Shown: positions 1 to 12,189, counted from the stretch's first letter. The stretch is DNA of 64,000 nucleotides from Kuschelorhynchus macadamiae (GCA_030620095.1 JAUTXW010000938.1:310001-374000), one strand, 5' to 3'. Made by a program: numbers and translations. The notes: generated from the letters alone by a model not told the origin.

Positions 1-735
1 ACGAAGCCATTATTTACTCCAGTCATTGAAGGAGCTCCGTCTGTTGCAAGGGAACACAGTTTTGACAAATCTAAATTGTACTTTTGCAGAAATCCATAAA
101 CAGCATTCAAAATATCCTTCCCAGTTGTTGTATCATGCAATGGTACTAATTCCAGTAACTTTTCATACACATTGATATCTGTATCAACCGCACGAAGAAA
201 AACAGCGACTTGCGCCCCACCACACACATCCGTATTTTCGTCACAGGCAATAGAAAATGCAATGAAAGAGTCTGATTCTGTTTTTATCTCTTGGCAGCCA
301 ATTCACTAACTCTTTCAGCGACAGTATTCCGGGACAAGGATATATTTTGAAATGCGTTCACGCTCCCGGGACTTACAATTTCAACAAATAGTTTTGAGTG
401 TTTCGCGATCAACTCCAACAATACGTAGCTCGCTTGAGGGACAGATTGATTTTCTTGCTTTGGACGTGTAAACATAAGCTGCGGATGTTTCAACCGTGAT
501 TTTAATTTATTTAACTTTTCGGTTCTGACAATGCCTGTATACTTGTCAAACATAGTTTTATGAATATCATAGTTACGTTTTATATTATATAATTTTGGGA
601 CACCGACTGTACTATTACAAATCAAATATTTTTTTCTTTCACTTCACAGGGAAAAAACTCTAAATCCCAGTTTTCTTGAAAGATACAATGCTCATCTACA
701 AGTTTACTCTTACTACCACTTGGTTTTGAAAGAGA
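1..735 (-). pseudogene. hAT transposase fragment (GTF2IRD2/FAM200-like), frameshifted, truncated by window edge
   Basis: Minus-strand reading shows the N-terminal part of a hAT transposase of the GTF2IRD2/FAM200/ZBED5-like group. In order it shows an ENWDLEFFP segment, LICNSTVGVPKLYNIKRNYD (the CxxC-like region at about 560-620), KLNKLKSRL, ASYVLLELIAKHSKLF, FQNISLSRNTVAERVSELA, then SFIAFSIACDENTDVCGGAQ, in which the Asp of CDENTD is the expected first catalytic acid, and ATDGAPSMTGV at about 10-45. The frame shifts twice: once in an A7 run near 628 and once near 284, where a stop follows SELAAKR; each looks like a one-base change. The protein continues beyond base 1. The start codon is unclear. 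It is a decayed transposase, not a domesticated gene. Confidence 0.8.
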
Positions 736-975
736 TATGTTAAAAACTGTATCCGAAATAAATTATAATAAGTACTGTTAAGTGTTGTAACAATAAGCGC
801 CCAACTCAACTCGAAACTCTATCGCAACTGACTCATAACTGACTAAACACTGAACATCTGAACTTTCATCTGTGTTTTTGCGCGATAGAATTTCATGGAA
901 CAAGACAGATAACGTTTGGCTTTAGGTTGAGTATGTGTAGTTCATCCTCCTTAACATAGATGGCACTACGTACAA

Positions 976-983
976 TTGTACAT
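976..983. repeat. Target-site duplication, left copy (TTGTACAT)
   Basis: Exact direct repeat of 4791-4798, immediately outside the left inverted repeat of the THAP-bearing element. Confidence 0.8.
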
Positions 984-1018
984 TACAGTGACTTTATACG
1001 AGAACAGTGGCGACAATA
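984..1018 (+). repeat. Left terminal inverted repeat of THAP-bearing element
   Basis: Matches the reverse complement of 4757-4790 with one gap and few mismatches. Confidence 0.85.
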
Positions 1019-1019
1019 C

Positions 1020-3474
1020 TGGTTAACGTCTAGTTTACTTCAGTTTATTTGCAAATTTATAATATATCGTTACTTGATTTTTGCTTTAATCGAAAGCTAG
1101 TTATTTGGACTTTGTATTTTAACAATATTTATGTGGCTTGGAATCAGCTGTTTACAGAAATGTGATGATTTAGTAAGGACTGTTTTTTAACAAATACTGT
1201 AAGGTATGTTTTATTATTGATTTCATAACCATAAAATAAGGTTTAAGCTTGATAAAAATATAAATATTAAACATTATAATTAATCCAAAAACTTAAAAAA
1301 TCAGTTATATATGTCTATAGCCTATTTCCTCCAACAGGGGACCAATACAACAAATTTAATATTGATTATATCCATTAGGATTCTTTGGTTTTTAAAGTTA
1401 ATTTTTATTTGTTTTTAGGGCTTTTATATATTTGTAAGTTAAAGTAAAAAACTTAAAATTCCATCTCTCACCACCGTGTTTAGTGTCTGTGCTTTGCATT
1501 TTAATTTTTGTTTTAGATTTATTCATTACATTTTATGGTAAATTTGGCTCTTTAGCTCATGCCTAGATGAATGAATATGTTTATGTTCGACTAGACCTCA
1601 CAAACAATGGTTCTTCTCCCCTACCGTACCTACTTAGAGAGTTTATTCGGATCATTTTATACCAAATTATTTTGAAATAGAACATGAACTATTAAGTAAG
1701 TAGTTAATTAAACTACATATACCTGTATGCTTTAATATTTAGAATTACACGTGTACTTTTTGGTTCTAGCTCATGCAATTTACATAAAATTATATAAACA
1801 TAAATCAATTATATGATTTATAAAATGAAAATTGTTATTCATTGTTGTTAAATAAATTGAAAAAGTTACAAGCAATATCAAAGTAAGTTTTCTTCAATTT
1901 TTGCTTGGGTTTATTTAAAATCTGGAAAATTTTGCTGTTATGAACTCGCTACTAAATTATGACTCTTCATGGTAAAGTTGCGTAACAGAACATACTGATT
2001 ATGTGATGTTGCAATAAATTGTCAGTTTAATTTTTAATTAAATATGTTGTACCGTGGGCTAACAAACAAAAAGTACTAGGTCAACTGTGTTCACATTTGA
2101 CTTAGTGCTCTTTGCTTGTAAGCCAATATATGAAAATCTGTCTTGCAATACCTAATGTTTTTTATTAAGTTCATATATTTGACTGATAAATGTGAGTTAT
2201 TGCATGCACAATAAACAAAGCATTTTTATGTTACTCGAGTTTCATTTCTTTTCCAGGCATTGAATTTTTCGTGAAGCATATTATAATTTGAATATATTTT
2301 TTAGGTTGATGGATCATTTGATACTGCCAATTTAGCAACGGAAATATCTGAATAGTACGAGCAGAACACAGGAAACCTAGTTATAATAGCTTTTTAATTA
2401 TATCACAAAGGCCTCACTTTTGGAAGGTTTCTTCCTTATGCGAACCAGATTTGGAAACAAATGAATAATTTATAGCAATTATAAATTTGTGTCAATTTTA
2501 TGATTATTAATAAAATGAAAATTTGTTAAAGTATATAAGTAAATTGTTTTTAAATATTACTTTGTTAATTTTATTTCCTCAGTTCCCAAATAAATAATAT
2601 CACATAAATGGTTTTTTCATAGGTACTCGTGTTTGTTTTGAAGGTATGTGGATTACACTTTCATGAAGGCTTTAACAATAAAATGCTATTTGTCATATCT
2701 TTTATTTAGATATACATAATGCCTTACACATTTTTTTAAGAATGCTTTGTAATTTATTTATTTAAAAATTTATCGTTATACTATCTAGTTAACCCCTAAC
2801 TCGAATGGTCACATTTAAACAGTATGGCAGGGACAATTCTGAATGTTTTTTCCAAAAAAGCAATGAAAGGTAGACATACTGGCTCATATGTTTTTTTTTC
2901 TAAATAATTACTTTGAGTAATATTACAATTATACAGGGTGAAAGGATATATGTATGTGGAAAATTTTCAATCTTAAAAGTGTATTTGAAAAAAAAAACAA
3001 ATTGGAGAAAGATATTTTTTTTACTTGAGAATACAAAATATAAAAATAAACCTGAATTGTTGGCAAACAATCCACTAAAATAAAAACTCTTGAGTTCATA
3101 AATAAGTGCACTGCTACCAAATTAAACCGTTCTGTTTACGAAAAATAGCAGGCCGATGGGTTACAGATTCTGCAGTTTAAATGTGATTTACAGTTAAATT
3201 TTCTACAGAGTAAAAATTGACCCTGCCAGATCAGTTAACATTTAAAAAACACAATTAAAACACTAATAAAGTCCTCGGGTACCTATATTATGTGGCAAAA
3301 CAATTAACAAAAAAAAAATATTATTTAAACTTATTTTAATGACTTACTAGCATATTTATCAATTAATTTTTTTTCTTATTAGCTATTTTTAATCTGAAAA
3401 CTACATATCGACTTGTTAACTTTTGTTTTATGTTATGACAATTCAAAATGTCGGCATCAATACCTTACATCTTG
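1020..3474. other. AT-rich interior of the THAP element, no coding signal found
   Basis: I see short ORFs only and none resembles the RNase-H core of P or hAT transposases. A TACAGGGTG motif at about 2934 resembles a lone mariner-type end. The rest is unassigned. Confidence 0.5.
2066..2116. repeat. Small imperfect inverted repeat inside the THAP element
   Basis: AAGTACTAGGTCAA and TTGACTTAGTGCT face each other across about 14 bases. No coding signal lies around it. It could be a regulatory palindrome or chance. Confidence 0.35.
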
Positions 3475-3610
3475 CTAATAAAAAATGCCTTTAAATCTAC
3501 ATTTTGTGAAGAAACTACTTGATAGTGTTTTCGAAATACACTTTCCATTTCTATAAATCTCTGATGACTGGAACCGTCTTTTCGAAGCAGGCTTTTTAAT
3601 TGGCTTTGGC

Positions 3611-3929
3611 TTAGAAAAAAAAAATTGTAGGTACTGCATTTGCCTTTAGTTTTCTTGTAACATCTTCACTTGTCTTCTTCCACATATCTGGTGCAAAATA
3701 TACCTAAAAAAAATTTGCAAAAAGCTATGGTTTTGATAAAATTAATTAAACTAAATCGCCACATTTCATTTCATACCTTACATAATCGTGATGTGTCCTT
3801 AGGAATCCATTTATCCCTTTTCATTCTAATAACCCATTCCTTTCTACGACTAGGATCCTTAGGAAACACCCTCATAAGGAATCGTTTTTTGGCAGAATTC
3901 GAACATCCTACTGCAGCACAGCCCGGCAT
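3611..3929 (-). CDS. THAP-domain (C2CH zinc finger) protein, two exons
   Basis: Exon 1 is 3777-3929 (51 codons from ATG), a 73-bp intron has GTATGA donor and T-rich TTTTTTTTAG acceptor (3704-3776), and exon 2 starts at 3703. The 81-residue product is almost exactly one THAP domain, the sequence-specific DNA-binding fold of P-element transposase and THAP proteins. It shows MPGCAAVGC (C4, C9), KEWVIRMKRDKW with the conserved Trp, RLCK (C50) and the signature AVPTIF (74-79). The fourth zinc ligand, normally His two residues after the third Cys spacing, is Tyr53, a single-base change. A T10 run then gives a stop at 3611-3613. With one T fewer the frame continues through a basic SKPKPIKKP tract to a stop at 3475-3477. 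This copy is therefore probably damaged, although the short form is a legal ORF. Confidence 0.75.
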
Positions 3930-4756
3930 AATTATCTAAAAAAAAATATGTAAAAACAGTAGGTAATATTGTGAAACTTAACCATACATTTGAAATCCTC
4001 GAAAGCTCTAATAATTTAAAAAGCTCAGAGTGGACCGGAACGGAAAGGACATTCCAGTTCACGAAAAAATTAAAAATTAATTCCTTCCTAAGTCAATTTT
4101 TATGTTCTTGACTCTATTGCTACTATAGTAGAATGGTATAGTCCAAATATAAGCTTTTTTCATTTGAGAATTTGTATATAATAAAGTATGTTATTAAAAA
4201 ACTGTTAATGAAGCCATGTAGGATTGTTTAAGATAATAATAAAAAATGCCTTATTTGCAAAGAATAAACATTAATTTATCTACATAATTTTCCCAATATT
4301 TCAAGGCACATAACATAACCCGAGAAGAGATCGCTCTTCCTAAGTATTGCAAAGAATATTTATATAGTATTTGCAGTTTAGATCAATATATTTTATAAAT
4401 CAATTTAAGTCTATTGTATATTTTAGATTCCTCTTTTTTGCCGAGAGAAATCTGGCAACTCTAATTTTTATCTGGTAACTCTAATTACTTCTAAATAAAT
4501 ATTTTCACAAGGAAGGCTTCCACAAACAGAGCTTATAAAAACAGTATTTTTTTTAAAAATTGGCTTACCTAAATGTACAATAATTAATTGAGACCGAAAC
4601 CTCATACATAAATGCACAAAACTGGTATTTTAAAACTGAAGATATTCAGGCACAAACTATTTAAAAACGCAAAACAAATATGCAAAATCGCCGTTTACAC
4701 ACATATAAACAACAAAGATTTAGCCCATTAATGGCGGAAGGGCGGAGGTTAGGCTC

Positions 4757-4790
4757 TATTGTCGCCACCGTCCTGTATAAAGTCACTGTA
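4757..4790 (-). repeat. Right terminal inverted repeat of THAP-bearing element
   Basis: Inverted partner of 984-1018; followed directly by the second TTGTACAT copy (4791-4798). Confidence 0.85.
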
Positions 4791-4959
4791 TTGTACATTT
4801 TATTATACTAATCGCTGTTGCAGCGGCGCGCGCTTTCAAAAACGGTTTTCAACTTGTTCACGGGCCGCATTATCTGGCTGTTTTCAAAACTGATTTGGGC
4901 CTCAGAAAAACGCTCACTGGGCCGAATGCGGCCCGCAGGCCGCTTGTTTGACATGGCTG

Positions 4960-6480
4960 CTTTAAACTGAAGGACTCCTTTGAAACAATCACCCCTAATT
5001 AATTATTTCATATAGGCCCTTCAATAGTAATTGTAATTTTTTCATGAGAAAGGTTAAATTAAATTACTGATTTACAATATAATATTTGCGCGGATAAATA
5101 TTTTTACAAAAAATAAAAAACAATGGGTTTTTACACGCATTTTTCAGAAAGATGTATTGTATTGCTTGTGCAGTAACCCGTAAATCTAATATGCTGTAGG
5201 GCTGTTAAACAATGTTACTTAATTATGCATATGTTATGTAGTGGGTAAGGAATGTCAAGATTTTCTGCTATTTTTTTAAAACTACTTCGGAGTGTGAGGA
5301 AAGTTAATTTAATATTTTAAAAATCGGTGTTGCAAGAATATGACATTTTCCGTTATATATGATACAGTTAGCAGAAACAGACATTAGTTCTATTTTTCCT
5401 AATTTAAAAAAAAAACACGTCGAGGCGCCTGTTTAACTTAACCTAAGCTAATCCAATACAGATTAACTAAACCAAACTAAACCTAACCTCGTCATTTAAT
5501 AATCCAGAAGTTAATTCTCCAAAACAAGCGCTAAGCCGATTGTTTTCTTTAACAAAATTTAATGTTTATAAAAATAACAGGGTAAACGTTAAAAAAAAAA
5601 TACATAACCTAACCTTATCAAGCTTAACTGAAACCGACGAACCCATATAAAACAATTACACAGGCGGTAAAGGATTTTTATATAAAGAATTTTAAATTAC
5701 ATAATGTAGTTGACGGACCTATATGAAACAGTTACTTAGGGGTAATTGTTTCATATGAATCATTCAGCTCTAAGTAAATTTCATTTTCGTGTCCTTAAAA
5801 ATCCCCAAAACCCATATGAAACATGATATTTTTATAATACCCTCCTTTTTCCCCGTAGTCCCCTACCCCCGCCTCCCCGGTCCCGTTTTACGCTTCATTC
5901 AGAAATATTTTAAGCCGGATAAAGATATTTAATATAATATTTCCAACATTCATTAAAATTTATAGTAACGGAAATAACCAGATTCTCCCTCTGGGAGGGT
6001 ATGTACCTCAGGATGTGGCGAAATGACTTTCTTGGTTAATTACGCTTCATATACCAAATTCCAAGGCAATATTATTATGATAATGCGTTTCAAATTTATT
6101 GCAGAAACCCTTAGACTAAAAGAGATTCAAGATGCCGTCCGTCATCTTAACTTTTTTTAGTATCCTTACTATGAAACAATTCAGGTACTAACCTAAATAC
6201 TTCCTGAAAGTTTCTTCCAAATTGTGCGCTACATAAAAAAAATTGATAATCTCCTCCTTATTCCCAAATACTAGTTAATGGCCTTTTCTAACATTTCTTA
6301 TATAAAAAATAATAATGTCTTAGAGCTAGTTGTTTCCTATGAATCCTTCAGTTCTGATACCTAAATGAATCCTAAATTGTTTCTGAAAATACTAAATGAC
6401 GCTTGGATAAATCTATTGCAAATTATTAATGTATGATCATCTCTAACATTTCTAATCCGAAAACCGATTTGACGGACCTA
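4960..6480. other. AT-rich DNA with no recognised gene
   Basis: Nothing coding is supported. About 5985-6180 resembles the dispersed repeat at 48,600-48,790 (shared TTGGTTAATTA and TTCATAT context followed by similar text). CCTAACC-like words near 5430-5500 are too degenerate to be telomeric. Confidence 0.4.
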
Positions 6481-6484
6481 CATG

Positions 6485-7380
6485 AAACATTTTTATATTT
6501 TTATTCAAGATAGCGGAACAAAATGGCGGCCAAATAAGGTTTTAGCGTTTCTATATGCCCAAAAACACGTTTTCTCAATTCCGTCAATTTGGGGCGTAGA
6601 TAAAAAAAATTACCGTGTTAAATAATTTAAAATATTTAAAATAAGACTGATTTCAAATTTTGTGCAACAATTAAGTGTGGTGTAGAGATAAACTGGTAAA
6701 ATTGTGGTACGATTTCAAGATAGCGGAACAAAATGGCGGCCAAATAAGGTTTTAGCGTTTCTATATGCCCAAGAACACTTTTTCTCAATTCCGTCAATTT
6801 GTGGCGTAGATAAAGTATTTACCCGATTGACTTCAGATTATGGTCAAAAATATCCCGGTAAGATTTTGGTAAATATCCAATATGGTAGAACAAAATGGCG
6901 GCCCGGTCAAATCTAAAAAAAATATCACTAGACAGCTATTGATCTAAATTAACTCAAATTTGGCACTAAAATCAAGTGTTACCTAAAAATAAATTGGTAA
7001 TATCTTTTTATGAATCCAAGATGGTGACCTAATAAAATAGTTAAAAAATCAGCCTGAAAAACTATTTATTAAATTAATTTCAAATTTTGCTTAAGCCTTA
7101 TGTTATATAGAGATAAACTATTAAATTAGTTACTACTAAAATAATGGTACGAATTCAAAATGGTGGAACAAAATGTCGACCAAATAAAATGTTAAACTTA
7201 AAATAGCTTATTCAATGGACCTCTTTTTTATAGAAATTAAATGTGATATGGAAATAAACTGGTATGAATTCAATATGACGGAACAAAATGGCAGTCTTAA
7301 AAAATAGTATAAAACTACTTATTCAGTTTAAATATTGATACGAATCCAATATGGTGGAACAAGATGACGCAAAATAAATA
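6485..7380 (+). repeat. GCGG-type dispersed repeat, copy 1, with an internal tandem duplication
   Basis: Consecutive degenerate modules of roughly 120-200 bp are each anchored by a word like GGAACAAAATGGCGGCC, followed by AATAAAATGTTAAA and CAAATTTTGTGCAA. Two modules (6503-6600 and 6711-6808) are nearly identical over about 95 bp, with CAAGATAGCGG and TTTTAGCGTTTCTATATGCC, a 208-bp period. Similar modules recur across the window in both orientations. ORFs through it are not conserved between copies, so it is treated as non-coding repeat. Confidence 0.8.
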
Positions 7381-7396
7381 TATTTGGAAACACAGT

Positions 7397-7398
<2 letters not shown>

Positions 7399-7463
<65 letters not shown>
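7399..7463. repeat. (TA)n microsatellite
   Basis: Uninterrupted TA run merging on the right into (ATAA)n and then (ATA)n, at the 3' end of the minus-strand LINE. Confidence 0.95.
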
Positions 7464-7473
<10 letters not shown>

Positions 7474-7918
7474 TAAATTTATTCATAATAATAATAATAA
7501 CAATCACAACCAATTCATAATGCTAATTACAACTCTTAAATACATTACACTATAATATACCATAAGCCTTTCAGTTTTCCCATGCATATACATGCACATT
7601 AGATATACATGACATTATGACAGATATAGACATATATTAGATACACATGACAGTCTCATGGCATATATAAGTGTACACATTCTTTTTTTTTAGGAGAGCC
7701 TAGATGTTGGTTAAACCACATCTGTATGCACTCAGTCCAGATTGTTTTGATTGCACTAATTTATAGAGTTCTGCGGACTATTAAATCACCTATGCTTAGT
7801 TACATATTGCCATTTAGATGGTCCCATATATAGACATATACACATACATTCAATATTTATAAATTGACTTATGTGAGCACATTAGCAACAATGCAGGGGG
7901 TAGCATTGTGAGAAAAAT
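7464..7918 (-). other. LINE 3' untranslated region and microsatellite tail
   Basis: Follows the RT stop codon at 7919. It contains loose ATATACATGACA-like repeats (7565-7680) and ends in (TTAT)n/(TTA)n, consistent with the short-repeat 3' tails of CR1/L2-like LINEs. Confidence 0.55.
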
Positions 7919-9436
7919 TCACAACAGAGCTGTGAAACTGCCAAGATGTGAGAAGATATATTGTTTACTTCTTTTGTTAAATATCTTTATATTGTTTATG
8001 GTTTTTATATCATTAGGGAGCAAATTGAAAAATTTAGGTGCTAAATAATCTAGAAAACATAAATTTATTGTTCGGTTATTCACAGGTATAACAAGGTTGT
8101 TGTTTGTAACTTGGTGGGTTAAGTAAGTATGTTTAATGTAATTCTGTAATTGTTTGTTTTTGTAAATATAACAACATGCTTGCTGTACATACAGAAAGCC
8201 TAGGTCACCAATTTTCTGACTGAATAACAAATTAGTGGGATAGAGTCTATTTTTGTTATAAATTATTCTCAAGATGTAATTATGTGCTATTTTTAGTGGA
8301 TTTAAATTCGATTTATAGGCCCCACCCCATGCAATCAGTCCATACCGGAGCAAAGATTCAACCAGTGATTTATATATCTGAGTTAATAGTTTAGTGCCAA
8401 GAAATTCCCGTAGTATATAAAACTTATATATTAGATTACGTATTTTAGATGTTAAGTATTTCATGTGATCCGTCCATTTGAGGTGTTGATCGAGAACAAT
8501 ACCCAAATATTTTGTTTTGGTTACTGCAAGAATCTCCATAGGGCTGCTATTGTTACAACGTATTCTATTAAAAGTGGGTCTATTTACATTTGAAATGGAA
8601 AAGGGTATAAAATTTGTTTTCTTTATATTTAAAGACAGCCGATGCAGATCCAGCCAGTTTTTAACTTCATCAAGCCCATTTATAGCTCTCTCTTTTGTCT
8701 GGTCCCATGAAGCACCCGAAAATACAAGTACCGTATCATCAGCATATGATATGGCCTTACCATTTATGTGTAAGTTTAGTAATGAATTTATATATGTAAT
8801 AAAAAGGATTGGGCCCAGAATTGTACCTTGTGGAACACCCATTTTTATCTTCAAAGAAGGACTCAGTTGATTGTTTATTCTTACAGACTGCTCTCTGTCC
8901 TTTAAGTAACTTTCAAAAACCCTCAACACCACACCCCTAACGCCGTAATGTCTCAAAATATTAATAAGTTGGTCATGCGGCACAGTGTCGAAGGCCTTTG
9001 ACAGATCAAGAAAAATTGCTAGGCATTTCTCATTATTATTTAATTTAGTCATTATTTCAGAGGTCAGGCAATATAGCGCATCTGCTGTACTATGCTTTTC
9101 TCTGAAACAATATTGGTTTTCATGTAATATTTCAAATGTTTTATAGAATTTAATCAACCTGTCTTTCAGGCATTTTTCAAAACTTTTTGCAATATTGTTA
9201 ATAAGACTGATGGGTCGGAAATTCTCAATGTGCCTCATGGAACCAGACTTATGTATAGGTATAATAACTGAGTGCTTAAAATGTTTTGGTACATTGCCTG
9301 ATTTAAAAATTAAATTTATAATATGAACTAATGGTATTGAAATTTCTGACTTAACTAGTTTAATAAGTTTGGTAGGAATGTGATCAGGTCCTGGGGCACA
9401 ATCATTTTTAGGGACAGTATCTATTAGTAATTTCAT
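7919..9436 (-). pseudogene. LINE reverse transcriptase domain
   Basis: A 505-residue open frame covers a non-LTR reverse transcriptase, which copies element RNA at the nicked target. Motifs are APGPDHIPTKL (14-24), NFRPISLIN (72-80), FREKHSTADAL (111-121), IFLDLSKAFD (141-150, catalytic Asp), GVPQGTILGP (200-209) and YADDT (231-235, the catalytic Asp pair), then a thumb-like region with KYLGIVLD and HLKW. All catalytic residues are present, so this domain is well preserved, but it is out of frame with the upstream endonuclease. It is called a pseudogene because the ORF is broken overall. The first Met is simply the first in-frame one, not a true start. Confidence 0.9.
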
Positions 9437-9874
9437 TTATGGAGACTGGAGTAAGGAACATTGAGGCATTGTTACTTTTTATCTGAAATTCTCTATTTGG
9501 AACGTTTATTTGTTTTGCCATTTCTATGGCAATATTTGTAAAATATCTATTGGCATAATTAGCCATGTCTACGTCATTTTTAATAGTTATATTGTTATTG
9601 TCAACAATAGAAAATGAATGGTTTAGTTTTTTATTGTTTGTATTTGTAGCATCTTTAAAAATATCATACAATTTTTTATGTTGTTTTTATTATATTCAAT
9701 TTGATTTTTGTAAAATTTGTATTTTTGGACTTTTATCAATTTATTAAGAAAATTTCTATAGGTTTTGTATTCATTATGCAAAATTGGAGAGTAATTTTTT
9801 AGTAGCCTTTTTTTAGCTTATCACGGTATTTTATGGAATTTATAAGTCCTTCTGTTATCCATTCTTTAATTTTT
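9408..9874 (-). pseudogene. LINE linker between endonuclease and RT, multiply frameshifted
   Basis: Contains W-I-T-E-G-L-like and RDKLKK-like segments (about 9800-9870) and then YDIFKDATNTNNKKL in a third frame (to 9408), typical of the endonuclease-RT linker of this LINE group. It needs at least two shifts to join both neighbours. Confidence 0.65.
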
Positions 9875-11011
9875 TTACTTTTTACTTTTCATGTTCTGTA
9901 TGTTGGTACATTCATTTTTTATTTTTACAAATTGATGCATAAACTTATTAGTAGCTTCATTTGAATCTGTGCAACTCACTACCTCATCCCAGTTTTGGGA
10001 TGCTATTTTTTCTTTGAATTTATTAAAGTCTATAATGCTATAGTTTTGCTTTTGTGATTGTGGGTCTATGCTATTTTTTAATTTATCATTTTCAATGTTT
10101 ATAGATATCATGATTGGTAAATGATCTGTTATATCACTATTTAATCTAAAAGATTGTATTTTAAGATTTTGACTTCTCAGTTTTTGCCTAATAAACAGAT
10201 GATCTATACAAGAAGAAGTGTTATTTGCTATTCTTGTAGGCGAGTTTATGTATGAAAGAAAACCATTTCTTCCCATTACTGAGAGATATTCATTAGCTAT
10301 ATTATCTTCATCGTTATTTATATTTATATTTATATCCCCTGTAAGAATCTCAAAAGAATTTAGATTTTGTTGCTCAAAGAAAGCCTCCAAGTCCTCAATG
10401 AAAAGGAGTTCAGAAATAGGTGGTGGCTTATAAATCGAAGTTATGCCAAAAGTGATATCTTTAATGTTGAATACAATTCTGCTAATATTTGTACCAGATT
10501 TGTTTAGTTTCATGTGTTTTACATCTGCATTTATTTCTGATTTAATAAATGTAATGATCCCATCGTTTCTGCCATTGTTCCCATTGTTGTAAAATGTAGC
10601 GTATCCTCTAATGTGATAAAGTTCACCTGTAATTTGAAAGCATTCACTTAAGATTATAATATCACATGCTTGAAGATGGAATTGTTCATACAATAAAAGA
10701 AACTGGTCAAAATTTTTATTTATGCTTCGTATATTAAGGTGAAGCACATTTAATAGTTTACCGTTTAGTGGAAACTGTGTTCTCAAAAAATTAGGTTGTA
10801 TTAGTAATCCCCCCCGTTCCGATCCAATAAGATAGAGGGGTGAAAATCTAAAATATGTTATTACAAATCTAATCATAAGTGATACACTCAAAACAGATCT
10901 ATCTTGGATCAGGCCAGGGAAGGATTCACCTCCTGCCCGTCTAAACCATATAGCCACCACTTTTTGTATTCTATAAAAAAAATACTTTAAATTAAATTTG
11001 TCCATAGTCAA
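9875..11011 (-). pseudogene. LINE apurinic-like endonuclease (EEP) domain
   Basis: A 378-residue open frame whose residues 88-300 match the exonuclease-endonuclease-phosphatase fold used by LINEs to nick target DNA. Visible motifs are LNIRS (92-96, Asn), LSE (121-123, metal-binding Glu), SIYKPP (192-197), TGDINI (224-229, Asp/Asn), SCIDHLF (267-273) and SDITDHLPI (292-300, terminal Asp-His). The usual GG of the central strand is NDG here (149-151). The first 80 residues look like untranslated or non-conserved leader. It ends at a stop just before the linker, so it is detached from the RT frame. Confidence 0.85.
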
Positions 11012-11082
11012 TTTTATTTCTTAGTACTTCGAGATGGTATTGATATGTTGGGCAAATTCCTCGATTATCTGCTGCATGGTTA

Positions 11083-11324
<242 letters not shown>

Positions 11325-11329
11325 AGATT

Positions 11330-12180
11330 TATAACTATGGAGGTTCGAGTAAAGGACATTTACCGATTTTTGTTAAATGTGTCCAGAATATTTGTTGAGT
11401 TTATTATTAAATATAAGAAAACAAGCATTTCCCAAAATACTTACACTTTACTTTTTTTATCAATTAGGTCTTTTGTATGCACATTTTGAGATGTATGTAA
11501 ATTCCTTTCGTACGATAAATACATACATCAGCCTTCTTATAAAAACTATGAATTGCGTGAGGATTTTATTAAAAAATAATTAAAATAAAATATCCAACCA
11601 AAATATAAGCCCTTTACTTTGAAAAATTAATTTAAAAGCACTGGGTATATATAACCAGATTTTTAGGAACGTTATATAATTTTAGCGAAACCTTGTCTTG
11701 AACAGATACTGATTAGGTAAGACTCACTTTAAAGTGAAAGTTTTCCGGAATTAAAAATTTAGGCGCGACGTTGTATTCGCCTAAATGTACATCATTAGTG
11801 GGTTATGAATCAACGAATAAATCGTTATTGGACTGTAATTATTCGCCGCATTACCACAAGACGTTCATTCAACAAAATATTTTTTCTGCTATTTGAAAAT
11901 TCCATAATCATCGTGTCAGTTTCGTACTTCTCATTTTCAAGTATTTTTATTAAATTTTGAATAATATATTCAAACTTGACATTACATATTAATAAAAATT
12001 GTTTTGTAGTAATAGTAGTATATGTATGTACGTAAATGGTTTTCTTAGGTTCAGTTTTCACGGATAAAAATTAAAGAAATTTGACGTGTTTTGCCGTTCT
12101 CTAAAAATATTATTAGTTTTTGAAATAAAACAATATTTTTTCTTTTAAAAGACCGTTTTTACTTACCTATGATAAACCTG
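11330..12180. other. AT-rich DNA, no recognised gene
   Basis: Only short unsupported ORFs. Nothing repeat-like was recognised. Confidence 0.4.
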
Positions 12181-12189
12181 TCTACCAAC

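Larger units (their letters stand above)
984..4790 (-). mobile_element. 3.8-kb TIR transposon carrying a THAP-domain gene, nested in the hAT
   Basis: Left terminal inverted repeat 984-1018 and right repeat 4757-4790 share TACAGTGACTTTATAC, then a one-base gap, then GTGGCGACAATA (34-35 bp). TTGTACAT flanks the element directly on both sides (976-983 and 4791-4798); the shared word can be read as up to 10 bp (ATTGTACATT). An 8-bp duplication fits P elements or hATs, and the internal THAP gene favours a P-like element, since THAP is the DNA-binding domain of P transposase. Apart from the THAP exons the interior shows no RNase-H-like catalytic core, so this is probably non-autonomous or an internally decayed copy. 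Boundaries are firm; the family is inferred. Confidence 0.8.
1..4959 (-). mobile_element. hAT transposon (GTF2IRD2/Charlie-like), 5' part, split by a nested element
   Basis: The minus strand carries hAT transposase-like coding sequence at 1-735. A hAT-type terminus lies at about 4800-4959, where GCGGCCCGCAGGCCGC precedes TTTGACATGGCTG; read inward from 4959 it starts CAGCCATGTCAAAC, typical of this hAT group. Everything between is explained by the insertion at 984-4790. The 8 bases outside the end (4960-4967, CTTTAAAC) would be one copy of the target duplication. The other end lies left of the window, so this cannot be verified. Family assignment rests on protein motifs and the GC-rich terminus and is fairly secure; activity is excluded by frameshifts. 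Confidence 0.75.

Noticed and set aside
2929..3120. Minus-strand ORF inside the THAP element as a transposase exon
   Set aside because: Low-complexity Phe/Ile-rich, no RNase-H motif.
5430..5660. CCTAACC/CTAACC-like words resembling insect telomere repeats
   Set aside because: Irregular spacing and only a few matches; no tandem array.
6704..6916. 70-residue frame through the GCGG repeat, and similar frames at 28.7, 29.1, 50.8 and 53.5 kb
   Set aside because: Frames are not conserved between repeat copies; the repeated ATGGCGG creates spurious Met starts.
8517..8870. Plus-strand 117-residue ORF
   Set aside because: Antisense shadow of the LINE reverse transcriptase.
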